Shown one piece after another: positions 19,372 through 25,380 of a stretch of DNA of 25,380 bases. The DNA comes from a virus. Within the stretch, counting starts at the first letter, position 1, and every line of letters starts with the position of its first letter. The DNA lies in IMG/VR virus record IMGVR_UViG_3300030419_003148, positions 1,085 to 26,464 of that record. One strand, 5' to 3'. Under the pieces are notes generated by a model. The model searched no databases. It worked only from the letters and a program-made list of their open reading frames with translations, and was not told where the DNA came from. A program made the position numbers and the translations under genes.

Positions 19372-20147
19372 TGCCTTTACCTTTAGCATTATTACCGTGG
19401 ATGCCTGCAATAGCGGCAGGAACAGGTGCGGCTATAAAAACTGGACAGAGATACGGCCCTCAAATTGTTCAAGGAGGAATAAATCTTTTAAACAGAGCGG
19501 GTCAATCTCCTTGGCTAACTAATTTAGCTAATAGATTTACATATGGTTTTGCACCACATAGTGGTAAACTTTCAAATACATTTTCACAAGCAGCTTTACC
19601 CGGAGGTATGATTTCAAGTAATCCAATGAATATATATGGATTAGATACTTTAAAAAGTGGTATTGAATTTCCGCAAGAAGTGGCAGATGATAAAGAATTC
19701 TGGAAAGAACAATTTGATAAATTACTTTCTAAAGATAAAAAAGAAGAAGATAAAATAGTAGAGATAGATGGAGAATTTTATACAATAGATAAAGAAGGAA
19801 AAACCAAAAAATTAGAATTAAAAAAAGAAACTAAAAAAAATGAAGAGTCATCTAAAGATGATGATTCTATGCCACCAAGTAATTGGATGGATGAAATGTA
19901 TGAAGATGAAAAAAAGAGCAAAGAAAAAAAATCAAGAAAAGATGCAATAGAAGCATTAACTAAAATAAATCCAGAATTTTCTAATTTGAGTAAAGAAAGA
20001 CAAGAAAGACAAATTAAGTCTTACATGGATGCTCAAAATTTAAAAAAAGGCGGATACGTTAAGAAGCAACGTAAACGAAAACATTACAAAGCAAAAGGTT
20101 TTGTAAAAATGAAAAAATCAAAGAAACGAAAATACATTAAGGAGTAA
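19371..20147 (+). CDS. Putative internal virion protein with hydrophobic start and basic end
   Basis: A 258-residue protein with a hydrophobic Ala/Gly-rich N-terminus (LALLPWMPAIAAGTGAAIK), a middle rich in Gly, Asn and aromatics, a highly charged Lys/Glu segment (about 118-200), and a very basic end including KKGGYVKKQRKRK. This end resembles the tails of the neighbouring basic proteins. It overlaps the portal stop (TAATG) with AAGGAG upstream. A membrane-active start and charged body fit an ejected or internal virion protein, but there is no family match. Confidence 0.7.
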   Translation: MPLPLALLPWMPAIAAGTGAAIKTGQRYGPQIVQGGINLLNRAGQSPWLTNLANRFTYGFAPHSGKLSNTFSQAALPGGMISSNPMNIYGLDTLKSGIEFPQEVADDKEFWKEQFDKLLSKDKKEEDKIVEIDGEFYTIDKEGKTKKLELKKETKKNEESSKDDDSMPPSNWMDEMYEDEKKSKEKKSRKDAIEALTKINPEFSNLSKERQERQIKSYMDAQNLKKGGYVKKQRKRKHYKAKGFVKMKKSKKRKYIKE

Positions 20148-20150
20148 AAT

Positions 20151-20585
20151 ATGGGATTAATGTCATGGTTATCGCCAACATATAAAAAAGGCAAGGAAGT
20201 ATTAAAGGCGGCTGAAGAAGCTAATATTAAAAAAATGGATAAGAATGTTGAATCCATTAAAAAAATGACTGAGGGTTTAAGTAAAAAACATCTTAAACTA
20301 CTTAAAAGTAAAGTGGGTGATGTTTTTGGAAGTACCCCCGGAACAATTAGTAAATGGATTAAAAGAATTGTTGGTGGTGGTGCAGCAGCAGGAACGGGTG
20401 CCTATCTTGGTTCAAGAATAGAAAAAGCCAAACAAATGGGACAAGATAAAGAAGCAATAGAGAAACGCTCAAAAGGTGGTTACGTCAAAATGAAAAGAGG
20501 CGGAAGTGTAAAGAAATCATCTTCTAAAAAATCTAGAGGTATTGGTGCAGCAAAACGAGGTACTAAATTTAAAGGTGTATTTTAG
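20151..20585 (+). CDS. Basic protein with glycine-zipper segment and KFKGVF tail
   Basis: A 144-residue basic protein. It has a helical charged start, then IVGGGAAAGTGAYLGSRI (about 68-85), a glycine-zipper-like stretch that could insert in membranes or pack helices. The tail from about 115 has GGSVKK, SKKSRGIGAAKRG and TKFKGVF, nearly identical to 16537-16914 but with many synonymous codon differences. It starts after an AAGGAG site. Its last codons supply AAAGG for the next gene. Probably a virion-associated protein. Confidence 0.72.
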   Translation: MGLMSWLSPTYKKGKEVLKAAEEANIKKMDKNVESIKKMTEGLSKKHLKLLKSKVGDVFGSTPGTISKWIKRIVGGGAAAGTGAYLGSRIEKAKQMGQDKEAIEKRSKGGYVKMKRGGSVKKSSSKKSRGIGAAKRGTKFKGVF

Positions 20586-20872
20586 TGGCTTTATTCAAAT
20601 TAGGTAAATCAATTATTAAAAATAAAGACGAAATAAAAAAAATTATACAAACTATAAAAAATCCACCGCAAGGTGGCATGGTTGATAAATTAATATCTTC
20701 TTTAAATAAAGAATTTGGCATTCCTATGGATAAAATTAGAAAAATGATAAATAAAAAAGATGGCGGAGTAGTCAAAAAATTTAACAATGGTGGAAGCGTT
20801 AAAAAGAATAAGAATTATAAAAAAGTTAACTCTAAAGCTATTGCAAAAAAACATTTCAAGGGTATATTCTAA
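20585..20872 (+). CDS. Small basic protein with a divergent KGIF tail
   Basis: A 95-residue Lys-rich protein. The GTG start overlaps the previous TAG by one base, with AAAGG upstream. It has a helical N-terminus, LISSLNKEFGIPMDKIRKMI in the middle, and a basic tail from about 67 (GGSVKKNK ... KKHFKGIF). The tail follows the neighbours' pattern but lacks the SRGxGAAKRG core, suggesting a diverged member of the same set. Encoded in very A-rich DNA. Confidence 0.68.
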   Translation: MALFKLGKSIIKNKDEIKKIIQTIKNPPQGGMVDKLISSLNKEFGIPMDKIRKMINKKDGGVVKKFNNGGSVKKNKNYKKVNSKAIAKKHFKGIF

Positions 20873-20875
20873 TTT

Positions 20876-21070
20876 GTGGAAATAATAAAATTTATTAAGC
20901 ACGTTTCAACAAAGGTTGATAAAGAAATTACCGACCGCAAGGATGCCTTTGCAATGGGTAAAATAGAAGATAATAATTTTAAAAAAGTTGTCGGCGAATT
21001 AAGGGGTTTGCAAATCGCAAGAGATTTGATAAGAGAATCCTCAAAACACATTGAGGAAGACGATGAGTAG
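20876..21070 (+). CDS. Hypothetical small helical protein before GroES
   Basis: A 64-residue helical protein starting at GTG (EIIKFIKHVSTKVDKEITDR). The pattern KDAFAMGKIEDNNFKKVVGELRGLQIARDLI resembles short proteins near the head genes of marine podophages; none has an established function that I know. It overlaps GroES by 8 bases, and AGGAAG within its end is the GroES ribosome binding site. Confidence 0.68.
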   Translation: MEIIKFIKHVSTKVDKEITDRKDAFAMGKIEDNNFKKVVGELRGLQIARDLIRESSKHIEEDDE

Positions 21071-21425
21071 CACAACTTTTAAATTAGAAGAAGTAGAATT
21101 AAAGAATGATAAATATCCAAAGCCAACAGGTCACAGGATATTAATTAAGACACTAGATGTCGCAAACAAAACAAATATGGGTATATATTTACCAAGCAAG
21201 TCTGTGGAAGACCACAGAGCAATTGCCTCAATAGGTAAAGTTATTGAATTAGGCAATGATGCATATAACAGGGATGATATGTCTGCCCCTTGGTGTAATG
21301 TAGGAGACTATGTTATGTTTGGTAAGTATGCAGGACACAGGTTTAAATTCGGTCAAGCGGAATTACGCATAATGAACGATGACGAAATTCTGGGAGTAGT
21401 CCCAGATGTGAGTGAAATAAGTTAA
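21063..21425 (+). CDS. groES: GroES-like co-chaperonin
   Basis: A 120-residue Cpn10-fold protein that would cap GroEL. Matches run through KPTGHRILIK, TNMGIYLPSK (the mobile loop, with IYL in place of the IVL of bacterial GroES), IGKVIELGNDAY, APWCNVGDYVMFGKYAGHRF and LRIMNDDEILGVV. It is longer than bacterial GroES (about 97), with an extended insertion around AYNRDDMSAPWC. The ATG follows GAGGAAG; a TTG four codons earlier overlaps that site. Like T4 gp31, it probably works with host GroEL to fold the capsid protein, consistent with its place just before the scaffold and capsid genes. Confidence 0.95.
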   Translation: MSSTTFKLEEVELKNDKYPKPTGHRILIKTLDVANKTNMGIYLPSKSVEDHRAIASIGKVIELGNDAYNRDDMSAPWCNVGDYVMFGKYAGHRFKFGQAELRIMNDDEILGVVPDVSEIS

Positions 21426-21466
21426 TTACTTCACTCTAAATTAGTAGCTTTATAGCTATGTAGAAG

Positions 21467-21490
21467 GCCACCATTTCGGTGGCTTTTTTT
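21467..21490 (+). terminator. Rho-independent terminator after GroES
   Basis: GCCACC (21467-21472) pairs with GGTGGC (21478-21483), followed by seven T residues. It separates the terminase-to-GroES unit from the scaffold-capsid unit. Confidence 0.92.
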
Positions 21491-21507
21491 ATTCTTAGGA
21501 GATACCT

Positions 21508-22497
21508 ATGCAAATAGTACACGATACTTCGGACAGTAAAAAAAAGCCGATGCAAGTTGTGGAAGAAGGCAAAGAAGAGAAACTCAAGAAGTTTGATGAC
21601 GAAGAAGCGTTAGCAAAACTTGAGGAATCGGAAGAGCTAACGGAAGCAGCAGACGCTGATGAGGATAAGCCTCAAGAAGCGAAAGTTGAAGAGGAGACAG
21701 AAAAAGAAGAGATAGAAGCCAAATCTGAAGATGAGGAAGAAGCTCCGAAAAAGAAATCAAGACTTCAACGAAGAATAGATGAACTAGTAAAGAAATCTAG
21801 TGCCTATGAGCAAGAGAGAAATCAATATTATGGTAGAGTTCAACAACTCGAAAACGAGTTAAGAAAGAACAATACTCTTAATAAAGATTATACTAAACTT
21901 CAAAAGAATTATTACGATTCTAAATTAGAGTCAGCTAATAAACTTTTGGAGAAAGCTCGCTCTGAACACACGTCTGCCTATGAATCGGGTGACTCTAGTA
22001 AAATGCTAGAGGCGGCTGAATCAATAGCAGATGCAAAAGTGGAACTAAAAACACTTGAGCAACAAAAACATTTGTTTGAAAATGAGGAACCTGCACAGGA
22101 ACCAAATTATCCAAGTGTTCCACCTGCTCAGACACAAGCTCCACAGCAGGCAGTTCAACCAGACCCAAGAGCCCTACAATGGGCACAATCAAATGAGTGG
22201 TTTGGGCAGGACGCTGCAAAAACAGGGGCAGCTTATGCCATAGACGCACAGTTAAAAATGGAGGGATACAATCCTTCATCTGAGGATTATTACTCAGAAC
22301 TAGACAAGCGAATAGGGGATGCATTTCCGTCTTCAAAGACAAATTCAAAACCTAAGCAAGTCGTAGCGAGTGTAACTCGTGCACCATCCGCACCTAAGAG
22401 GGTCAAATTGACTCAAGGCCAATTGGCAATGGCTAAGAAACTGGGTGTGCCACAAAATGAATATGCCAAGTTTGTGAGGAACACAAATGACCAATAA
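21508..22497 (+). CDS. Probable head scaffolding protein
   Basis: A 329-residue protein with the composition of a scaffold: a long acidic N-terminal third (Glu/Asp/Lys-rich), a coiled coil (about 90-195, RLQRRIDELVKKSSAYEQER onward), a Pro/Gln-rich linker, and a C-terminal domain with WAQSNEWFGQDAAKTGAAYA (about 229-248) and EGYNPSSEDYYSELDKRIGD. It directs coat assembly and then leaves the head. It has a strong TTAGGAGATACCT site, lies after a terminator and before the head proteins, and overlaps the next gene by 11 bases. Confidence 0.85.
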   Translation: MQIVHDTSDSKKKPMQVVEEGKEEKLKKFDDEEALAKLEESEELTEAADADEDKPQEAKVEEETEKEEIEAKSEDEEEAPKKKSRLQRRIDELVKKSSAYEQERNQYYGRVQQLENELRKNNTLNKDYTKLQKNYYDSKLESANKLLEKARSEHTSAYESGDSSKMLEAAESIADAKVELKTLEQQKHLFENEEPAQEPNYPSVPPAQTQAPQQAVQPDPRALQWAQSNEWFGQDAAKTGAAYAIDAQLKMEGYNPSSEDYYSELDKRIGDAFPSSKTNSKPKQVVASVTRAPSAPKRVKLTQGQLAMAKKLGVPQNEYAKFVRNTNDQ

Positions 22498-22951
22498 AAA
22501 TATAAAAACACCGTCTGAGGAGACCGCATCTAGGTCTCATCCGAAACGAAAAGTAACTTATACACCTCCTTCATATCTAGATGCACCCAAGCCAAAGGTT
22601 GACGGCATCAAATACCGATGGCTACGAGTGAGTGCGGGTGGGGAGGATGATGCTCGAAACATAGCTAAACGTAAGCGTGAAGGCTATGAGTTCGTTAAAA
22701 AAGATGAACACCCCGATTTCGATGTCCCTATGCATGAATCTGGAAAGTATGCAGGAGTGATTGGACACGGAGATTTAGTTCTCGCTAAAATACCAGTTGA
22801 AATGGCTGATGCTAAAAAGGAATATTTTCAAAATAGGACTAAACAGCAAACACAAGCCGTTGATGCTGATGTTTTAAAAGAACAACATCCATCCATGCCT
22901 ATATCACAACAGCGTAAAAGTTCTGTCTCTGTTGGTAAAAAAACAGGATAG
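22487..22951 (+). CDS. Hypothetical protein of the head module
   Basis: A 154-residue basic protein with a disordered start, a compact centre (KYRWLRVSAGGEDDARNIAK, GYEFVKKDEHP, YAGVIGHGDLVLAKIPVEMA) and a polar Gln-rich end. The YRWLRV and R-x-GYEFV pattern is familiar from marine phage head regions, where its role is not established. It is translationally coupled to the scaffold gene (11-base overlap). Confidence 0.72.
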   Translation: MTNKNIKTPSEETASRSHPKRKVTYTPPSYLDAPKPKVDGIKYRWLRVSAGGEDDARNIAKRKREGYEFVKKDEHPDFDVPMHESGKYAGVIGHGDLVLAKIPVEMADAKKEYFQNRTKQQTQAVDADVLKEQHPSMPISQQRKSSVSVGKKTG

Positions 22952-23004
22952 ACAAAATTTTCTTGTTAGGGGTTTTTTAACTTAAATTATACAGGAGAAA
23001 AATT

Positions 23005-23574
23005 ATGGCAAATACGGACGCCGCTTTCGGTGCAAGGCCAGTAAGACATCTCACTGGAGGCACTATCAGAGCTAACGAGTATAAAATAGTTAAAGAATAC
23101 GCAGCAAATGTTTTTACTGGTGATTTCGTGAAACTTGCGGCTACTGGATATATCCAAGTAGCATCAGCAGGAAACAGATTACTAGGCGTATTCGCAGGCT
23201 GTAAATATACTGCGTCTGATGGCTCAGAAGTCTTCAAGAGATATTGGCCAACCGGAACAGCTACACTAAACGATGGCGATGTCACCGCTTATGTGTATGA
23301 TGACCCTAATATTGTTTGGGCTATTCAATCTTCTGGCAGTGCTGACTTCGCCGATATCGGTAACTTAGCAGACATTGTTGCAGGTACAGGTAGTACCGTG
23401 ACAGGTCAATCTGCTCATGAGATTAATGGAACAACAGGAACAGGTACAGCGAATTTGCGTATTCTCGGATTGTATGAAGAACCAAAAAATGCCTATGGTA
23501 CTAATGGTGTGTTAGAAGCAGTTATATGGGAACATGAACTGATTGGACACGACCAAGGTACAGCAGGCGTATAG
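23005..23574 (+). CDS. Structural protein, probable head decoration/stabilisation protein
   Basis: A 189-residue Gly/Ala/Thr-rich beta protein. The start MANTDAAFGARPVRHLTGG and the following NEYKI, GDFVKL, LLGVFAGC and RYWPTG segments match a group of marine phage structural proteins found next to the capsid gene. It has a strong AGGAGAAAAATT site. Decoration of the head surface is inferred from its position beside the major capsid gene and its beta-rich composition. Confidence 0.8.
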   Translation: MANTDAAFGARPVRHLTGGTIRANEYKIVKEYAANVFTGDFVKLAATGYIQVASAGNRLLGVFAGCKYTASDGSEVFKRYWPTGTATLNDGDVTAYVYDDPNIVWAIQSSGSADFADIGNLADIVAGTGSTVTGQSAHEINGTTGTGTANLRILGLYEEPKNAYGTNGVLEAVIWEHELIGHDQGTAGV

Positions 23575-23589
23575 GGTAGGAGAAATATT

Positions 23590-24501
23590 ATGGCTATATC
23601 AAGAAGCCAACTCGTTAAAGAGTTGGAACCCGGCCTCCACGCCCTATTCGGGATGGAGTACAAACGATGGGAACGTGAACACGCTGAAATATTCACAGAA
23701 GAAAGCTCAGACAGAGCGTTTGAAGAGGAAACTCTACTTACGGGCTTCGGGGCTGCACCAACTAAATCAGAGGGTGCTTCTATTGAATATGACACTGCTT
23801 CAGAGCAATGGACTGCAAGATATGTGCATGAAACTATCGCCCTAGCATTCTCAGTTACTGAGGAAGCTGTGGAAGATAACCTTTATGACACATTATCTAA
23901 AAGGTACACTGCTGCTTTAGCACGTTCTATGGCTTACACTAAGCAAGTAAAAGCAGCTAACGTCCTAAATAATGGATTTAGTTCAAGTTACACAGGTGGA
24001 GATGCGAAAGCATTAATGACTACAGACCACCCTACACTTGAGGCAGGAGACCTTGCTAATGAGCCGTCAACAGCAGCCGACTTTTCTGAATCTTCACTAG
24101 AATCAGCAATCATTGCGATTGGTGGTTTTGTGGATGACAGAAACGTCCCAGTTGCGGTTAACGCTCGTAAGCTAATTATACCAAAAGACACAGCATTCAT
24201 TGCTCAGAGAATTCTGAAAAGTGATTTGAGAGTTGGTACTGCTGATAATGATATCAATGCATCTAGGTCAATGAATATCCTTCCACAAGGATATGCGGTA
24301 AATCATTACCTCACTGACACTGACGCTTGGTTCATTTTAACAGACCTTATCAATTCTGGTCTTAAAATGTTCCAAAGAAGAAGTTTAAAAACTTCTATGG
24401 AACCAGACTTTGAAACAGGAAATATGCGTTTCAAGGCTTCTGAAAGATATTCTTTCGGATGGTCTGACTGGAGAGCTATCTACGGCTCACCGGGTGCGTA
24501 A
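23590..24501 (+). CDS. Major capsid protein, Mu gpT-like
   Basis: A 303-residue protein, close to the length of Mu gpT. Matches to the Mu-like major head subunit family include LEPGLHALFGMEYKRWEREHAEIF (about 12-35), YVHETIALAFSVTEEAVEDN, ALARSMAYTKQVKAANVLN and FIAQRILKSDLRVGTADNDIN, ending in GWSDWRAIYGSPGA. It has an AGGAGAAATATT site and is followed by a terminator. The host GroEL with the phage GroES is a likely folding aid. Confidence 0.87.
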   Translation: MAISRSQLVKELEPGLHALFGMEYKRWEREHAEIFTEESSDRAFEEETLLTGFGAAPTKSEGASIEYDTASEQWTARYVHETIALAFSVTEEAVEDNLYDTLSKRYTAALARSMAYTKQVKAANVLNNGFSSSYTGGDAKALMTTDHPTLEAGDLANEPSTAADFSESSLESAIIAIGGFVDDRNVPVAVNARKLIIPKDTAFIAQRILKSDLRVGTADNDINASRSMNILPQGYAVNHYLTDTDAWFILTDLINSGLKMFQRRSLKTSMEPDFETGNMRFKASERYSFGWSDWRAIYGSPGA

Positions 24502-24515
24502 TAAAGTACGAATAG

Positions 24516-24534
24516 GAGGGGGATTTTCCCCCTC
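24516..24534 (+). terminator. Terminator-like hairpin after the capsid gene
   Basis: GAGGGGG pairs perfectly with CCCCCTC across an ATTTT loop; TTATCTTAAT follows. The T run is weak, so some readthrough is expected. Confidence 0.75.
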
Positions 24535-24558
24535 TTATCTTAATACTAGGATTAATCA

Positions 24559-24605
24559 ATTATACCAACTGACCTAGCAGACAATCGTAGAAGCGATGGT
24601 ATAAT
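24559..24605 (+). promoter_or_regulatory. Extended -10 promoter within an inverted repeat
   Basis: TG-G-TATAAT (24597-24605) forms an extended -10 element 25 bases or less from AGGAAT and the next start codon. The same bases form the right arm of an inverted repeat ATTATACC (24559-24566) and GGTATAAT (24598-24605), with ATCG/CGAT just inside. A repressor bound here would occlude the promoter. Confidence 0.5.
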
Positions 24606-24624
24606 TTAACTACGAGGAATTAAA

Positions 24625-25248
24625 ATGGCTAATACAACTTTTAGTGGTGCAGTAAGGTCAGAGACAGGTTTTAAAGTAATTAATAAAGCTGCCTCTACTG
24701 GTGCCATCACAGAAACAGGAGTTAATCTTAACTCAACTGGACAATTATGTGCACTTGGAACTCGCAAGTTTCAATCTTTCGCAGGAACTTTAGCTTCAAC
24801 AGATGCTGCTGATACAGCATACGGTGATGGTGATGTTCTTGTGGAATTAGGAACTCTGAATACAGATGCACCAGACGACTTAGTAACCCCTTCTAAATTT
24901 TTTATTCACAGAGCATTAATTGGTATTACAACTGCGGCAGGACAAACTCTTGTTGGTGGTTTATCTTTAAGTGCTACAAGTGGTACATCAACCAACTCTG
25001 CTGTTTCATCTGGAACAGAAATTGTTGGTGCGGGTGTTACTTCATTTCACGAACAGTTAAGTGCTACACAATCAATTACTGAGATTGATGTTAACTTTAA
25101 TGACACAGCAGGTAATTATCATATATTCGTTCCAAACGTAACAGCGGCTATAGCTAGTAAATACTTATATGCATTTGCTACTACAGCAGTCAATGCTGAT
25201 ATTACAGCAGGTAGATTTACGGTAGAACTAGAATATTCAGTATATTAA
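24625..25248 (+). CDS. Structural protein of the head/neck module
   Basis: A 207-residue Thr/Ala/Gly/Ser-rich, beta-type protein starting MANTTFSGAVRSETGFKVI. Similar starts are common in marine phage virion proteins. The central SLSATSGTSTNSAVSSGTEI region is low-complexity and the end, FTVELEYSVY, looks like a closing strand. It is flanked by its own promoter and terminator, suggesting high independent expression. It could be a head decoration or neck protein; the exact role is unknown. Confidence 0.78.
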   Translation: MANTTFSGAVRSETGFKVINKAASTGAITETGVNLNSTGQLCALGTRKFQSFAGTLASTDAADTAYGDGDVLVELGTLNTDAPDDLVTPSKFFIHRALIGITTAAGQTLVGGLSLSATSGTSTNSAVSSGTEIVGAGVTSFHEQLSATQSITEIDVNFNDTAGNYHIFVPNVTAAIASKYLYAFATTAVNADITAGRFTVELEYSVY

Positions 25249-25254
25249 CATAAT

Positions 25255-25286
25255 GGCTAGGGTGTAAAAGCCCTAGCCTTTTTTTT
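25255..25286 (+). terminator. Rho-independent terminator
   Basis: GGCTAGGG (25255-25262) pairs with CCCTAGCC (25271-25278), followed by eight T residues: an 8-base-pair stem directly after the structural gene. Confidence 0.93.
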
Positions 25287-25297
25287 AGGATAATACT

Positions 25298-25380
25298 ATG
25301 CATATTTGCGAAAGAATAGCTTTGTTTTTTATAATTATGAGAAACGAAACAAATAAAATTTTAATAGGAGGAAATAAATG
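25298..25380 (+). other. Leader and start codon of the next gene
   Basis: The window ends exactly on an ATG (25378-25380) with a perfect AGGAGG (25366-25371) upstream. A second frame from the ATG at 25298 (MHICERIALFFIIMR...) is open to the edge and could be a short leader peptide, but it lacks a good ribosome binding site. Confidence 0.6.

Noticed and set aside
22055-22348. Alternative frames inside the scaffold gene
   Set aside because: They arise from the biased codon use of the charged and Gln-rich scaffold and have no supporting features.
23543-23845. A 100-codon frame overlapping the start of the capsid gene
   Set aside because: It competes with the capsid gene, which has a strong ribosome binding site and family match.

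Overview
The window looks like part of the genome of a tailed double-stranded DNA phage, probably marine. It is AT-rich and densely packed, with start/stop overlaps throughout and a recognisable packaging and head module: large terminase, portal, scaffold, capsid and head-surface proteins. Several head proteins open with sequences I associate with uncultured marine phages (for example MANTDAAFG and MANTTFSG); this host assignment is inference. The portal resembles the P22 type and the capsid the Mu gpT type. No integrase or tRNA gene was seen, so nothing in this window argues for a temperate lifestyle.

Layout. (1) 1-2428, minus strand: a recombination block with a RecB/Cas4-like PD-(D/E)XK nuclease, an ERF single-strand annealing protein, a small protein with an SSB-like acidic tail, an HNH nuclease and small unknowns. 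(2) 2463-4293, plus strand: a replication block with a resolvase-like nuclease, a stand-alone LexA-type winged helix and a DUF1376/YdaU-like replication protein. (3) 4290-12004, minus strand: about twenty mostly tiny accessory genes plus a glucosaminidase and a DUF932 protein, cut into short transcription units by GC-rich hairpins and similar leaders. Six genes in the window, all below 60 residues, are easily missed: 4975-5127, 6400-6570, 7029-7169, 11014-11193, 13200-13361 and 13345-13500. (4) 12005-12631 and 13711-14223: gene-poor, repeat- and hairpin-rich DNA on either side of a putative small terminase and three tiny genes, one of them cysteine-rich. (5) 14224-25380, plus strand: Hsp20 chaperone, large terminase, T4-type lysozyme, portal, basic AT-rich proteins with a shared C-terminal tail, GroES, scaffold, head proteins, major capsid protein and a further structural protein. 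The last three bases are the start codon of the next gene.

How the parts fit. The nuclease, ERF protein and SSB-tail protein would process and anneal DNA ends. The DUF1376 protein and resolvase-like nuclease fit replication initiation and junction cleavage. Terminase and portal package DNA into a head built on the scaffold. Phage Hsp20 and GroES probably assist folding during assembly, and lysozyme (perhaps with the glucosaminidase) degrades the wall.

Most interesting signals: a ROSE-like RNA thermometer immediately before Hsp20; a repeated TATGACCG element that lies in a hairpin loop in three of five intergenic copies; C-terminal codons (Glu-Val-Ala) that double as the ribosome binding site of the next gene; a hairpin sequestering the ribosome binding site of the gene at 5277-5648; a basic tail shared by virion-module proteins and conserved at protein rather than DNA level; and a hairpin-bounded 440-base stretch (7724-8160) with no conventional gene.
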